Origin: Epiperipatus broadwayi
Lineage: Eukaryota > Onychophora > Udeonychophora > Euonychophora > Peripatidae
Direction: 5' to 3'
Assembly (NCBI GenBank): GCA_028023455.1
Contig: JAQFVV010006627.1
Span: 496,001-560,000 of the forward strand
Length of the DNA stretch: 64,000 bases
Notes under the pieces: model-generated
The model's input: only the letters and a program-made list of their open reading frames with translations
Told to the model about the DNA's origin: nothing
Databases searched by the model: none
Translations under genes and position numbers: made by a program
Part shown: positions 1 to 13,288 of the stretch, in pieces
How positions within the stretch are numbered: position 1 is the stretch's first letter
How the letters are laid out: every line of letters starts with the position of its first letter

Positions 1-839
1 ATGAATAATCATATTAAATATTTTTGTGGAACAGATTAATAAGGATTCTGTCAATTAAAAATAGAAGGAATAAGAGAAATCAAGGCAGTATCATAATAAG
101 AAATCAAATAGTACAAGAATGTAGAACTAACATTTAATGAACTACTAGTGAGTCAAAACTACTGAAACATGCTGCCATGTAATGATAAAGAAAAGTATGG
201 CAGCATAGATTACCCTAATATATTACACCATGCTCTTAAAAACTTAAGCTTACATTCACAGTAAGTCTAAAGTTATAGCTGACAACTTTTCTAGATATTT
301 TCTTATTACTTGATTTATTTAAAGGCATTTTTCATTTAAGATGAAATACTATCAATTTGCATTAAGTTTTGAAAATAAAGAAAATTCAAATAAAAAAATG
401 AACTTTTCTATTATTTTGGTGTTTAATAGTCAAAATTTAATTCCAAATTATAAAGAAAGAAAGTTTATATAATATGGAACCTATTGGTTTGGTATTTACA
501 GTACTAAGTGTTTCAAGGGAAGAAAAGTGCAGTAAATACTATTGTTTTAAACTAAACAATTTTTTGAAATATGTTTCTTGCTTGATTTAAGTTTGATATT
601 TAAAGGAAGGTTGTAAAATTGAAACTATTTAATTTTACAAACTTTAATTATTAAATTTTTAAATTGTAATGTCAATTTTATTATAAGTTATACTGATAAT
701 TTCAAAGAAATTTGGAGACATAAGATGTACTATGTATGTTTTGAAATCATTATAGTTAGGAGTCAGAATAGTTCATATTACAAAATCACTCATATGCAAA
801 GATTGTTGGATGGATCTTAGATTGTATGTTCTAAGATTA
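1..839. other. AT-rich non-coding DNA
   Basis: No reading frame, RNA or repeat that I can support. It adjoins the 3' end of the antisense RTE remnant. Weak antisense RT similarity may trail into about 780-839, but it is too poor to annotate. Confidence 0.5.
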
Positions 840-2800
840 AAATGATAGTTGCATTAAGAAATAGGTCTTATAAACATTTTCACCATGATTAAAGCTTTGA
901 AATATTAAGATATAGACCCAAGATATGGTCCTTTCTATAATCTCTCTCAATACTTGGATGTGATTCACTATGTTACAATCACTTTTAAATCCAGTTTGTT
1001 CTTTTGGTTTGTTGAAATCCAAAGTTTGTTGTAGGTGGGTTGTAATTTTTTTGATAAAAATATTGTATAAAAACCAATAAAAGACTGATACAGCAGTAAT
1101 TTATAATATCTTTTTTTATCATCTTTTTAAAATATTTATATTAGTACTGCATTATTCCAATCAACTGGTACACCTTAATCATTTAAACATTGTTATATAA
1201 CATTGCTGACAATTTTTATATTTCTTCATCTGCTTCTTTTAAGATATGTATTGTGTTTTTATCTGAAGCTTTTTTCCCCAAGAATTTAATTGCACATGCC
1301 ACTTTTTCACTTAAATTCCTGGATAATTCATAAAATATTATAATTATAGCGGATACTTTTTTTATTTTTTATAAAATTCTTCCATGCATTTTATGTTGTT
1401 ATCTCTCTTTTTAGTAAGAGTTCCATCTTTTTTTTATTGCAGAAATAAGTATCCTACCTATACCAAGATATTATTTGACACACTTTTATTCTTTTCTATT
1501 GCTATCCTTACTAATTCCCAATTATATTTTCTTATATCGATATTAACTTATTTGTACTATTTTAAAAAATTCTATGTATTCAATCCTTCTTAGTGAATTA
1601 TTTTTATATTTTTTCATATTCCTTTTCTTCACAAAATTTCCTGTCTCAATAGAAATTTTACCAGTTAATTACGGCTTTATTGTACCAGCTATCTTTATTG
1701 CAGTTCTTAATAGTGTATCAGTTATCTTCCTGCTGATTTTGTTCATATCTGAACTATCTTCAATATCTGCTACTATTTTAAAACCATTTAAATTCATTGA
1801 AATGTTTCTTAAAGTTAGGAATATATCAACTGTGAATATTGTTTTTTCTTAATAATTTTTGTCACTAGTTTTGCATTAACATGTTTCATCCATCTCACTA
1901 ATCAATGATCACTTTTTGTGTTGAATTTAATAAGAACATTGCGACCATGAAATAAATATTTTTTATTAGTCAAAATATAATTAAATTCTGTTGAACTTTC
2001 AATTGCTTCTATATTTTTTTCTGTTTAGCATTTTTCTCAATATATATATATATATATATACAGTTTTTTAACTCCACAAGTCTGTATAATCTCATTTCTA
2101 TTGCAATTTATTCACAATACTTGCATTTTTCAATCATTTATGAATTATCACATTAAAGTCCCATGTGACGATTTTACAATGTTTGATCTCACCAATACAC
2201 TTTGGTATCTTCATGTAAAAATCATCTACTTCATCAAAATGAGAACTTGTTGGGCATAAATCTGAATTATCTTTATTTAGTGTCTTCTATTAAGTTGAAT
2301 AACTAATCTTGCCACACTCTATCTTATATATGGTCAATCTCCACAACATTGTTCTTCCATATTTTATATATAAAAAATTCCATTCCATTTGTGCTTACAA
2401 TATTTATATCTTTGTAATATAAAATCAGTTGTCTCTTTTTTCTGTCTTAAGTTTACAAAGTCCAACAATGTATTAGACAGTTCTTCCAATTTATGTAATC
2501 TTCATTTACATGAAAATGATCTTGCTAGTATAAGTACTTAAATTAAATGTCATCATCAAATGTCAAACTGGGTCTACAATCAGGGATTCTTATTACTTTC
2601 CATCTCCAATCACTGCCTCGACTTCACAGCCTTCTGGGAATAAGGACTGTAAATTAGTTTTATCTGTCATGATTATAAATATCTATTTTAAAAAAGTTTA
2701 TTCACACACATTCATTCTGCCTCAAAAAAAAAAAAACAACTGATAAAGAGCAGAGAAGAAAGATTATGATATTTCTTTGATCTTAAAATTAAAGATAAAA
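840..2800 (-). pseudogene. Degenerate antisense RTE-clade LINE
   Basis: This is an old copy of the LINE seen near-intact at 38936-42006. Read on the minus strand, 2550-2660 matches its leader (gacagataaaa, then ccttattcccag, then aggctgtgaagtc). About 2700-2795 matches its 5' UTR (ggcagaatgaatg and tctttcttctc). The antisense open frames at 1384-1852 mirror shadow frames of the linker between endonuclease and reverse transcriptase. At 900-1022 the start of the RT fingers is readable (PKEQTGFKSD, HIQVLREIIERT). Stops and frameshifts are everywhere and no catalytic RT motif survives. The copy stops early in the RT domain, so its 3' half is missing or unrecognisable. It is not functional. Confidence 0.8.
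2040..2060. repeat. (TA)n microsatellite
   Basis: About ten TA dinucleotides lying inside the decayed RTE copy. Confidence 0.9.
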
Positions 2801-5199
2801 AGCCATTAAACTCACCATATTGACTGATACATGTTGGTGAGCAACCCGTCCATGTTCGTAAACTGTATGAATAATCATTCAGTAAAAATAGCTGCAATGA
2901 TAAAATTTTATGGAGTGGACATTAGAAATTTGCCTTGCTGAGTTCCTTTAAGGCTTCAAAGAGGAATCAAATATATCTGACCATGAAAATAAATCTTATT
3001 ATTTCTTATTTAAAATTGAAATTTATTTTCATGGCTCACCCTGACAAGATCCATGACTCCCAGTTTGAGAAGATCTGGTCTAAGGCTTAAAAAAATCTTT
3101 TGATTAATCCAGCTTTGCCATTTTCAGGACTCAACCTTCTTAAGTATTTCTAAGCAATAAAGGCCATTCCATTATTTTTTTTTAAATAAATGGTTAGCAC
3201 AATGTTGGAATATTTATAATTACTGATAAATTTTCTAATTAAATTAGAAATGTCAAATCATAAAAATATATTTTGAGATCATTTCATATTGTAACAGCTA
3301 TAGACACTTAAATAGATTGGTTTTTTTAATTCGTAGTAAGACAGTAATATTTAAAAAATTTCAGACATTAATTATAGCTGGGAGAAGTTACATAAAATTT
3401 TATTATAAAAATTTCCTCTGAGAAAAATGTAGCCTTTTCTCTACAGTTTATAAGCTTGATGATCATTAACGCAACCCATGATAGATATTGATTATATAAT
3501 TTATGACTCAGATGAAAAGTCACCAATAGTTATAATTCCACCAGAGAAAAATCTTAATATGTAAAATGTTGTGGTATATAATTACACATTTGATATCATG
3601 TTTATGTTGCTGCTACCCTAAACTATTTTGATGTATTTTTGACTAATGTTCTCTCTTTTTTTTTTTTTTTTTTTGAGATCTTGACTTAGATATACTTGTT
3701 TAATTTAGGTATATCTATATTGATATTTGCAAAATATTGTTCTGAAACAAGTCAAACCAGCTCTTTACTTGTTAATATTTATTTATCAAAAGCATTATCA
3801 ACTAATTTGTAAGGTTTACTGCAATAATAGTCATAAATATATCTTGTTTATTCCAGCAATGCATTATGATCTCATGGATTATTCATAATTTGGTTATTTT
3901 TCTTTATTTTAATAGCAATTGTAGTAGATTAGTCCAGTGATGACTGGATTATCAGTAATTTTGATATACTTCATTGTTATTATGAAATAATCCAACATGA
4001 ATGTGATAAAGATACTATTTTCCCAACCTCACAAAATCAGCAAATTTTTTAAACTGTAACAATCAATATCACCCAAAAGAACTTTATTGATAATATCAAT
4101 TGCTGATGGAAATTATTACTCTATTGTGTCTACCTAGATCATTATTACTGTTGGGTAAAATTTCTAATGTACAATGTCTCAATGTAGTGTAAAATATAAA
4201 GATTATATATTTTGTGTTTTTATGAAGGAAATTCTATGTTTTTTTGTATTAAAGCTAAATACATAATATGATATCTTACAAAAGTGATTTTTTTTTAAAT
4301 CTGTAATAAAATAAAAAGAAACCAAGTGATAATGTTACTATTGAGAATTATGGGATAATATTGGAATAGTAATTAATTATCTTAAACACACAAATACTTT
4401 TATTTAATATAAATTGGTGACTTTTTTTACATAATGATAGAAGATTATGAGTTTCAAGAAAAGTGAATCTAACTCATTTTTTATATAAGAAGATTTAAAA
4501 TTGTCAGATTAATATTTTTGCTTTGTTTAATTAACAATGGAAAATTATTCATGAATAAATTCATCACTATGAATAGTGTCAGCAGAGATGTCTTGAAAGT
4601 TCCAATCAAGTTGCTTAATATATGACCAAGAGAGGTTCTTAAATAAGTTGCCCAATGTAAAATATTTGAAGCAGGTATTTCATTTTGCTTCTGCTTATGC
4701 AAAATTTAAGAAGATGATGCAAGAAAGTTTTGAATGAATTTTATGGGATTTAGAAAATGATCTGGAGCTATAGTAAAAAAAGATTATTTGGTGTTTCTAC
4801 ACAGCTCCAGAAACATGTACTCAATGATAATCATCATTTTAAATAAATCAATATTAAGAATTATTTATTAGACTAGGGATTATTATATTATTTTTAGACC
4901 AGATATAGACTTTAAAGTTCATAAAATATCAATATATCATTTTTTAAATTATAATATATGATCTTACTAATTTAACATCACGTTTGCTCACGATATATGA
5001 ATATTATCTTTAAATATACTTGAAAGCTATTTTTTAACAATATCACATCTCAACATAAATATTAATTTATAATTAATTTGTTTATCTAAAGATACTACTC
5101 ATCAATGAGTGCTTATAGGAAACCTAGGGCTTGAAAATTGAATATTGGCAATATGCAATGGATAAATAATGAAAGCTGGTAAAACATTTGGGTACCACT
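2801..5199. other. AT-rich non-coding DNA
   Basis: Only short frames full of stops, plus homopolymer runs such as the T run near 3655-3674. I see no exon, RNA gene or transposon terminus. Confidence 0.5.
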
Positions 5200-5204
5200 T
5201 GATC

Positions 5205-5517
5205 TTGGTCTAATGATGAGGGATGATGAGACTGGAATACATCTTAGTAATCTTTTTTTCCTTCTGATATCTTGATTCATTTGGCTGAAGTTTCAAAATG
5301 TTAAATTATAGTTTTCTGTTATATTTAAAGACTTTGCACATGTGTAGGGAAAAGAGAATGGTTCCTAATGAAAAGGGATGTTCAGACTGAAATGAATTTT
5401 AGTACCCTTTTTTCCCTCTGATATCTTTTCTCATTTGGCTGAAGTCTTTAAATATTAAATTAAAGTTTTTTTTTATATATTTAAAGACATTTCACATGTG
5501 TAGGGAAAAGAGAATGA
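5205..5517. repeat. Tandem duplication, about 155 bp x 2
   Basis: Two adjacent copies start at gggatgatgagactgg (5220) and gggatgttcagactg (5375). Both contain ctgatatctt, catttggctgaagt and cacatgtgtagggaaaag in the same order. The copies have diverged by substitutions and small indels. No coding potential is evident. Confidence 0.85.
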
Positions 5518-5690
5518 TATTAAGTTAATAAGAGCATATATTTACAATTAATAAGAAATATATTGATCTTCACTGAAGTTTAATATTTTTAAATAATTGT
5601 TGAACATTATTAATATATTACTTAAAGGGGATGACTAGAATTGAATGTGTGCAAATGTACTTGTAAATTTAACAATACCCATATATATAT

Positions 5691-7886
5691 TGTAACAATC
5701 ACAGACGACGTTACATTGTTTTTTTATTATTAAACATGAAGTTAAAATAAGAAATTCGCATTTAAAAATTTTCTTTAAGAATTAAAAATTGAAATTAAAT
5801 ATCATCTTAAACTCGTATATATAAATCGCACAGATAAAAAAAAAATTATTAAAACAAAGCTTTATTAAAAATAGAAAGGTATTTTAAAAACAAAAACTTA
5901 AAAAGATTTAGAGATAAAAATATATCTTTAATCTTGGAAAATACATTAATTAATCAGAAATGGAAATGATTGTTTTAATTAGTTAAATGTAAACTAGCCT
6001 TGGGCATTTAAAATGTAAAAGCATCGGTCAGATAGGAAAACAATAGAAACTAATAGCCAATGAAGAGAAAAGCAATGGAATCGAACCTCAGCGAAAAGAC
6101 CGTCTCATCGATGACGCAGTGTAAATTCAATCCTTCAAATTAATATAAAAAGACAAGTTTGGAAATTATTAATGATGATTGATTATTATTGAGAGATGTG
6201 ACAGATATGTGTTAGTGCAGAGGTGAAGGAGAAGGGATTGAAAAGACGCACTCTTCAATCCCTTCAGTTCTGCTAAGAAAGAAGGAAAAATGAACTATCA
6301 TTTTCTACATTGAGGACCAGTTAAAGCAAAAACCTCCGGATGGATAAATAAATCGGCCAACAGAATACCAATCTTAGGACGGCGTGGGAATTCACGTTCA
6401 TGGCAAGCAACGGATAAAATTGGACGTTTTAAAAAATCGTAAGAACTTTATATTCATTTGAACAATAAGAACTCTAAATTTTAAAACTTTTTGGTAAATA
6501 CTGCAATAGAATCCTATCTGACCAAACTAAAATATTTATTAATTAGTTATAATTTTATTTGATGTGTTTCTTTTGTAAAATCATTTCCATTTATTTATTT
6601 ATTTTTTGTTCTTTAAGTTTTATCATGATTTTTGTTTTTCGTTAAATTAATTATATAAATGTTAAACTTAAGTCGGGCGTGAATGGCTGTATAGATTTGT
6701 AAAGTTATATTAAGGGAGGGTAATCTTAGGTTATTTGTGTCGTAGTTGAATTGGGTCAATGGATGGGATATATTGGTGTGATTAGTAGATGTAATATCAG
6801 ATTCGCTACGAGCAGAATCGTTTCATACGCCGCACTCACCCGTTTGCCTATGGAAGGAATTATAAGACAGAGAACGCAGTTCCTTTCTATGGAGTTTTTT
6901 TTTTTTATTGCTTTTCTTGTCCGATAGATGTAATATTCCTATTTGACGAGAGACAATTTCTTCTCTTAACTTTTTGGTGCTGCCGTATTTCATATTACAT
7001 TGAATGCATTGATATATCAGATAAATTGATGCCAGTTTTGGCTGCAAACCTTTGGCCTAAGGTTAAATAGGGATAGAATGTTTTATTTTCAAATGCAAAT
7101 CTATGTAGTCTATTCATATTCGACACTAAATAAAAAATGCATTAAATTTAAGTTGTTTATAGACACTTGCATGGATTGGTTATTGGTTAAGTATGTTTTG
7201 GGTTTCCATATTTGATCAAAATATATAGACATTCGATAAATAATGATACCTTACGGTGAGTATCTAAAATGTATTTATTCGGATGTCTTTTAAGTTATTG
7301 GTGACAATGCAAGTATCTTATGGTGAATACTATTGGGTTACTTATAAATTTCCCTCTGCAATTGTCAGTATCAATGATTTTATATTTTGATCATTTATGT
7401 TTATTTTGAAATGTTTTTAACCGTTGTAATCTATGTAACCGATCTATACTCAACATATTAAAACAAGCTTTTATAATCCCATCTGTGCGAACTTATAAAA
7501 AAATTAAAATGTAAATTTATAAAAACTAAATGTAAATTAAAGTCAAAAATGTAAGTTAAATTTTAAAATGTAAAACTAATACTAAAATAATTTTAAATCT
7601 TATATATATGTGCATAAATAAATGTTGTGTGCTAATTACTGGCAGTGGCTTATTTTATTCTTTTTTAAAAAAATTATTCTTCGATAAGAATTCATAAATA
7701 TAAATCTCTGCTATTCCACTGAGCTAGTGATAGTGACTTGGGCTAACGACCGGAATCAAAAAAAAAAAAAAAATTTTTTTTTTTGACTTCCGTATCTGCC
7801 TACTTTATAAATTTTTCTAGGTTCAAATGCCTAGATGGCGCCCTGTAGTGCAGTTTACATAAGTCTATATTTTCCGGATCGTTACA
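5691..7886. mobile_element. Solo LTR (family A, about 2.2 kb)
   Basis: Begins TGTAACAATC and ends GATCGTTACA, the usual inverted TG...CA termini. It is flanked on both sides by (AT)n, so a 4-bp ATAT duplication is possible but cannot be distinguished from the microsatellite. No gag, pol, primer-binding site or polypurine tract is recognisable. It aligns from end to end with 18418-20899, which is evidence for a discrete repeat unit. Its core (aatggaatcgaacc near 6074, cattgaggacc near 6308) resembles the LTR of the gag-bearing element at 21629-27212. I infer a solo LTR of a Gypsy-like family; a non-autonomous element of the same length is the alternative. The short minus-strand frame at 6823-7047 lies within it and is not conserved in the second copy. 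Confidence 0.7.
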
Positions 7887-8298
7887 ATATATATATATTG
7901 AAACTATATAATTGTAATCCCAGTTAAGATGTATGTCAATAATGTGGAAGTTGGTTGAGATGTTGAATCGATAATGTGGAGAAATATAACTAGCTCTAAC
8001 TTAACTTACACTTCTCTATGCATACAAATTTTGTATATTTTCTATAAGCTAAAACTGTTATGTACTTTAATAATAGATTCACATGTAATAAAATAAATAA
8101 ATTTCTCGGGGTTATTCAATAATATGTATGCTCTTAGTATTATTTTATTTTTATTAATAAAAATCTTTAAAATATTGTTTTTTTACTATAAGAACTAATT
8201 AAGAATAACCCAGTCTGTGTTTTAAAACTAAGGCTAGCAATTTTAAATGCAAAGTTGATTAATGATTTATCTGAGAATTTTTTAAAGTAAGACAATAA
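7887..8298. other. AT-rich spacer
   Basis: Starts with the (AT)n tract that flanks the LTR. Nothing else is recognised. Confidence 0.5.
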
Positions 8299-9120
8299 AT
8301 GCATGAATATAAAGTGTGTTTACGCATTTTAGGGTATGACATTGTAAAAGGGATTTTATGTACATCATGTAATATCCGCACTTATGACTGTGCCAAAGTT
8401 ATAACTGCAAGTCATACTGTGTGGTCAGCAAATAACGTTATACAATTTCCACGCTGTTCTTTCTTAACGAAGCTCTCCAACGAATGCCTTGCTCTGCAAT
8501 GAATGCCCTTCTCTGCAACTAATGCCCTTCTCTGCAACTAATGCTCTTCTTGCAACTAATACTCTTCTTGCAACTAATGCTCTTCTTGCAACTAATGCTT
8601 TTCTTGCAACTAATGCTCTTCTTGCAACTAATGCTCTTCTTGCAACTAATGCTCTTCTTGCAACTAATGCTCTTCTTGCAACTAATGCTCTTCTCTGCTG
8701 CGGTGTCTTTCAGCTACACCCGTGAACTACATTTTCACTGGCTGTGCTAGTCATTTACCACCAGCACCGACACGAGATATCTTTGCTGATGTTAAACAGA
8801 CGTCTCTCCAATACTGCTCGCTACTCACTACTTCGTGACTGCTCTCTACTGGAGTTGTCCTCTAATTCCTGCTAGATGTTACACCATCTTCTATTCGCTC
8901 TCTGACAACTGCAACAATCTCAATCAATGCACTGACCAATAAGGTAACGTCTCTTATCTAGAAGCATTTGTAATTAGCAAATACTTCTAGGAATTGTCGA
9001 TCGCCATTACGTCAATGCCCTAATTAAATTCCTCAGCTATCAGAGCGCGATCTAAAAACAGCCTTACGAATAAATTCTAGTTTTTCTGGAGTGCACAAAA
9101 ATGTCTGCCATTTTTACAAA
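8299..9120. other. GC-richer island with minisatellite
   Basis: Base composition is visibly less AT-rich than on either side. Short open frames (8299-8502 and 8489-8725) exist because the tandem repeat below lacks stops. A stem of tagaag-catttg with caaata-cttcta lies at about 8959-8992. The abrupt composition change suggests an inserted element or LTR remnant, but I could not find termini or protein domains. Confidence 0.4.
8504..8697 (+). repeat. 18-bp minisatellite (tgcaactaatgctcttct)
   Basis: About eight 18-bp units follow about three 19-bp variant units that contain an extra base (ctctgcaactaatgccctt). An 18-bp unit keeps every frame open, and frame 8489-8725 would encode a repeated LLATNA hexapeptide. 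No conserved flanking protein is visible, so the open frame is probably a by-product of the repeat. Confidence 0.9.
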
Positions 9121-12100
9121 CACTACACATCATCTTACCTATACTTTTATATTTCAGATAGCATTAATACAATAATGATGTATAGATTTTATGTGTGATC
9201 TAATATCTCAAATATGATCTATATAGTGAATATGATGTGACAATGTTTCTTTAATAATGACAAGAGAAATATTAAAAATTAACAATTACTTTATTACATA
9301 ATATAAAATAAATGATAAAAACGAATAATAACAATAAGAAAATTATATAAAATATCTAATAAATATTACTATTTGTTTTCTAAATCTACTTACTTTGAAC
9401 TTGGGATATGAAAAGTGTATTATCAGACAGTATTGCCAGGACACTGTAACATAATGTTTTGTTTATTATTTCAAAAAATAATTCTCAATTCCAATATCGA
9501 AGAATAATAATCATCATAATGATCAATGGTAATTGCTCTGTGATTCTTAATTAGTTTGTTTCACCAACTACTCAACTTCAATAGTGTTGGAGAAATTTTC
9601 ACTTTTTTAAGAGAAGCAAGTGCAATTATTGCTTAGCATACCTAAATGATATTTACTTCATTGAGCTTATGTATTTTATCTCGTGATCCTTTACTGTATT
9701 CATTTGCAGGCTTAAACATTACTCCATTAACAAAATATAATTAGATTATTAGGATGCTTAGTGACATATTATAAAACATTTAAAATATTAGTACTAACGT
9801 ATGAGTGATGTATAAAATAGTCCTTATGGACCTACTCATCTAAATAAGGATGATTAACTCCATTTAACTGTGAGGTTGAAACGTAAGAATCCAACCCATA
9901 AAATACATAATAATTGCAATATATTACAGTTTTATATAAATTGAATAGTTACTTATATTTATCCAACATAAATCTAAGGTGTGAAATCACATTTAATCCT
10001 ATTCAATATCAACAATAATAATATACAAAAGCATAGTAATATCTGAGAAAACTTTATTACATTAATAACAACTACAATATTAACTAAGAAAGAAGTAATT
10101 ATGAGAAATTGCATTAAATAATCTGTTGATTTATTGCACAATTAATTTTATTTTTGTAATATACTTTTTTTATACAGTTATCATATCTGTTGATTCAAGG
10201 TAAGTTACATTTAACACAATCCATTTTTAGATTGCTTATCGCTTGGACTATGTTTAATATTTGGTTTGATAATCCACAATTCAGGAGTGCATTTAAATAT
10301 TTAACTTCATTATCCATTGAATGGTATTTAAATATTTGGCATTGATAATCCATAATGCATTTCTTTGAGCATGGATACAAATTTATAGTTTGTTATATGC
10401 AGCAATTTAATTCATTTCAACAATTGTTATAATTTTATCCAAAGTGTTAAGGTTCATTACTTTTTTAACTTGAGATACATAATTAATCTATTCATTTATA
10501 GATCTTTAATCAATGATGTCAGTAATTCTGATCATATCTCTGATAAAGTAAATAGTTTATCATCCATAAAGTCATTTTCATTACTTTTTGAATTAAAGTT
10601 TGTATTTCTTAGCGACAAGTTTATACAGAAGCATATTTGAGTTGCGAGATCATTATTCAAAAGTTTTTTTGTATAATTAAAGTTTAGATAAATTTACACA
10701 ATAGTCACATTTTCTTGGTGTAAAAAGAAAATCATTATTTTATAATATTTTGAAAATAAATATCAATTTATTTGAAGCTAATATAATTTTCCAATTAAAT
10801 CAGCTATCCAATTGAAGAAGTCCAGTGATTTTTGTTGAAATTGTGAAACAGCATTCAATAAGTCATTTGATCTATTTTTCCACTAATAGTTGACTGAAAT
10901 AAATGAGATTTCTTGAAATAAAGAATTAATGAATTAATTAATCAATGATAACTACTGGTGTATCCTTGGTTATTCATCTTTTTCTAGTATGATAAGTCAT
11001 TTTGCCTGATAAAGACAAATACATAGCTGTTTAGTTTAGCCAATCATCATAAAAATGCAAACAAAATGGCTATTTAAAAATTTGAACCTATTTCTGACTG
11101 CAATAAAAATTTGTGAAGACTCTGGATTTTTCAAATTTCAGCTTTTATACTAGTTATCACATGATATCTGGATTACAGAATATTCTCCAACATGCATTGA
11201 GGTTTTTTGGTTTATCCACAAAATATTGTAAGAGGTCATTATAGTTATTTCCAGGCAGAATGATAGATGCTAGGATTTTTGAATCAGCGCAGTAAAAATT
11301 TTATGAACAATGTTTAAAAATGAAGAAAAATAATAATAATTTCAGTATTTTCCAATCACTCACTTTTATTTCCAGGTTTTGAAATAATATTACAAATATT
11401 TAAAATAAACAAATCATAAAGCTATAAATTTCTCAGACATTTATTTCAATTAATTTTAAATAGATCTGCTAATAAATAATTTATTGTGTAATAAATGTTC
11501 TAGCATTCAATTAATCTTTGCTAAATAATAATCTGCACATGTAAGCTTCCTGACACAAAATATAAAAACTTCCTTCTGCCCTTAAATAAAAATGTAATCT
11601 AAATATAATTGCTTTACTTCAAAATATTTTAGTGTGGTAATGTTAAATTTATAATTCTATTTTTTATTTTTGTATGAAATTAATTTTATGCGTGAACATT
11701 TCTTTCTGTTTATACTATTCGATATCTTTGTTCTTAATAAGAATAAGACAAAATATATGCTATGTATGTTTTACAAGCATTGATAATAAAATCAGTGTGG
11801 AAAACCATTCAAAAATGCTTTATGAAATTATATTTTCTCATAAACATTAGTTTGAGTGACTATTAAACATTATATTAATCATATTGTATGAAAAATACAC
11901 TAAATGATAACAATTGATATAGTTGTTTGAACTATGAAAAAGTCAATAAAATATTTAAGTTTTTTAAATATAATAGCCAATTTACTGATATTGTAAGGTT
12001 ACAATATATATATTGAAATAGATTTCATCTATTTCATGGTTACCCATGCAATTTTACACATCAAGGTGAACTGATTAACAGTAATTGTAAGTTTGGATAA

Positions 12101-12282
12101 TAAAAAGTAGCATTGTAATACTTTATTAAAGGGGGCTATAAAAATAATGAAATAAATATTTAAAATGAATAATATAACATAAATTATTATTAAAATATAA
12201 TAGGTTTAAATTAAAAAAAACAACTAAATAATATTTTATAATATAGAATAAAATAATGTAGCTAGTTTTTGTTATCAGAAGC
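9121..12282. other. AT-rich non-coding DNA
   Basis: Very AT-rich, with no frame longer than about 60 codons and no recognisable element. It could be intron or intergenic sequence. Confidence 0.5.
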
Positions 12283-12388
12283 TAAAAGATTTAGAACAGT
12301 GAGGATTGCCAATTCCTCTACAAGCTTTATGATAAATGCTTAGCCAGAGCCAGCACTTAAAATATCTTTGTCAGGAACCCCTCCCCAA

Positions 12389-12431
12389 ACCCCTGACCAT
12401 GGTTTTGTGCTTTGGCACTCCTCAGAGAGGT
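12389..12431 (-). ncRNA. Hammerhead ribozyme, mutated (G12 to A)
   Basis: Read on the minus strand: stem I ACCTCT/AGGGGT, core CTGAGGA, stem II GTGC-CAAA-GCAC, then AAAA in place of the required GAAA, stem III ACC-AT-GGT and GTC. The lost G is part of a CpG in the intact copies, so deamination is a likely cause. Predicted not to cleave. Confidence 0.8.
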
Positions 12432-12820
12432 CAGGGTAGGTTCAGACATTAGATCTAAAAATACCAACCCAAAGCTAAGCGCTTAGCTAAAAGTTATCTA
12501 TTAAGTGGAAAATCTGAAATTTTCAGACATCTACATGTCTTCAAACCCAGCTATCCAACTCAAATAGCTATATGGGGCTGATAGATCTTCAGCCATACAA
12601 TATATTAGTAGTCATAGCAATATAAAATTGCATAAGACTTTTGGCAGAGACTATAAATAGTCAAAATAAGTGTCATAGATCAATTTATAGATCACATGAC
12701 CCTATCTCTTAAGCTTGTAAGTTATAAACAGTGAGGATTGCCAATTCCTCTACAAGCTTTATGATAAATGCTTAGCCAGAGCCAGCACTTAAAATATCTC
12801 TGTCAGGAACCCCTCCCCAA

Positions 12821-12863
12821 ACCCCTGACCATGGTTTCGTGCTTTGGCACTCCTCAGAGAGGT
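12821..12863 (-). ncRNA. Hammerhead ribozyme, type I, intact core
   Basis: All invariant positions are present: CTGAGGA (the CUGANGA consensus), a 4-bp stem II closed by CAAA, GAAA, and GTC at the cleavage point. Stem I is 6 bp with one G-T wobble. It lies in the truncated forward unit next to the inversion point, between two mutated copies. Confidence 0.85.
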
Positions 12864-13245
12864 GTCAGTGTAGGTTCAGACACTAGATCTAAAAATACCA
12901 ACCCAAAGCGAAGCACTTAGCTAAAAGTTATCTATTGAGTGGAAAATCTGAAATTTTCAGACATCTACATGTCTTCATGTAGATCTATAAATTGATCTAT
13001 GACTCTTATTTTGACTATTTATAGTCTCTGCCAAAAGTCTTATGCAATTTTATATTGCTATGACTACTAATATATGGTATGGCTGAAGATCTATCAGCCC
13101 CATATAGCTATTTGAGTTGGATAGCTAGGTTTGAAGACATGTAGATGTCTGAAAATTTCAGATTTTCCATTCAATAGATAACTTTTAGTTAAGTGCTTAG
13201 CTTTGGGTTGGTATTTTTAGATCTAGTGTCTGAACCTACCCTGAC

Positions 13246-13288
13246 ACCTCTCTGAGGAGTGCCAAAGCACAAAACCATGGTCAGGGGT
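13246..13288 (+). ncRNA. Hammerhead ribozyme, mutated (G12 to A)
   Basis: Same architecture as the intact copies, but GAAA reads AAAA (gcacaaaacc). The identical change occurs in the outer forward unit (12389-12431) and not in the inner one, which suggests exchange or conversion between the two arms. Confidence 0.8.

Noticed and set aside
8489-8750. Two overlapping repetitive frames as a protein gene
   Set aside because: An 18-bp stop-free repeat keeps several frames open; there is no conserved flank or start context.
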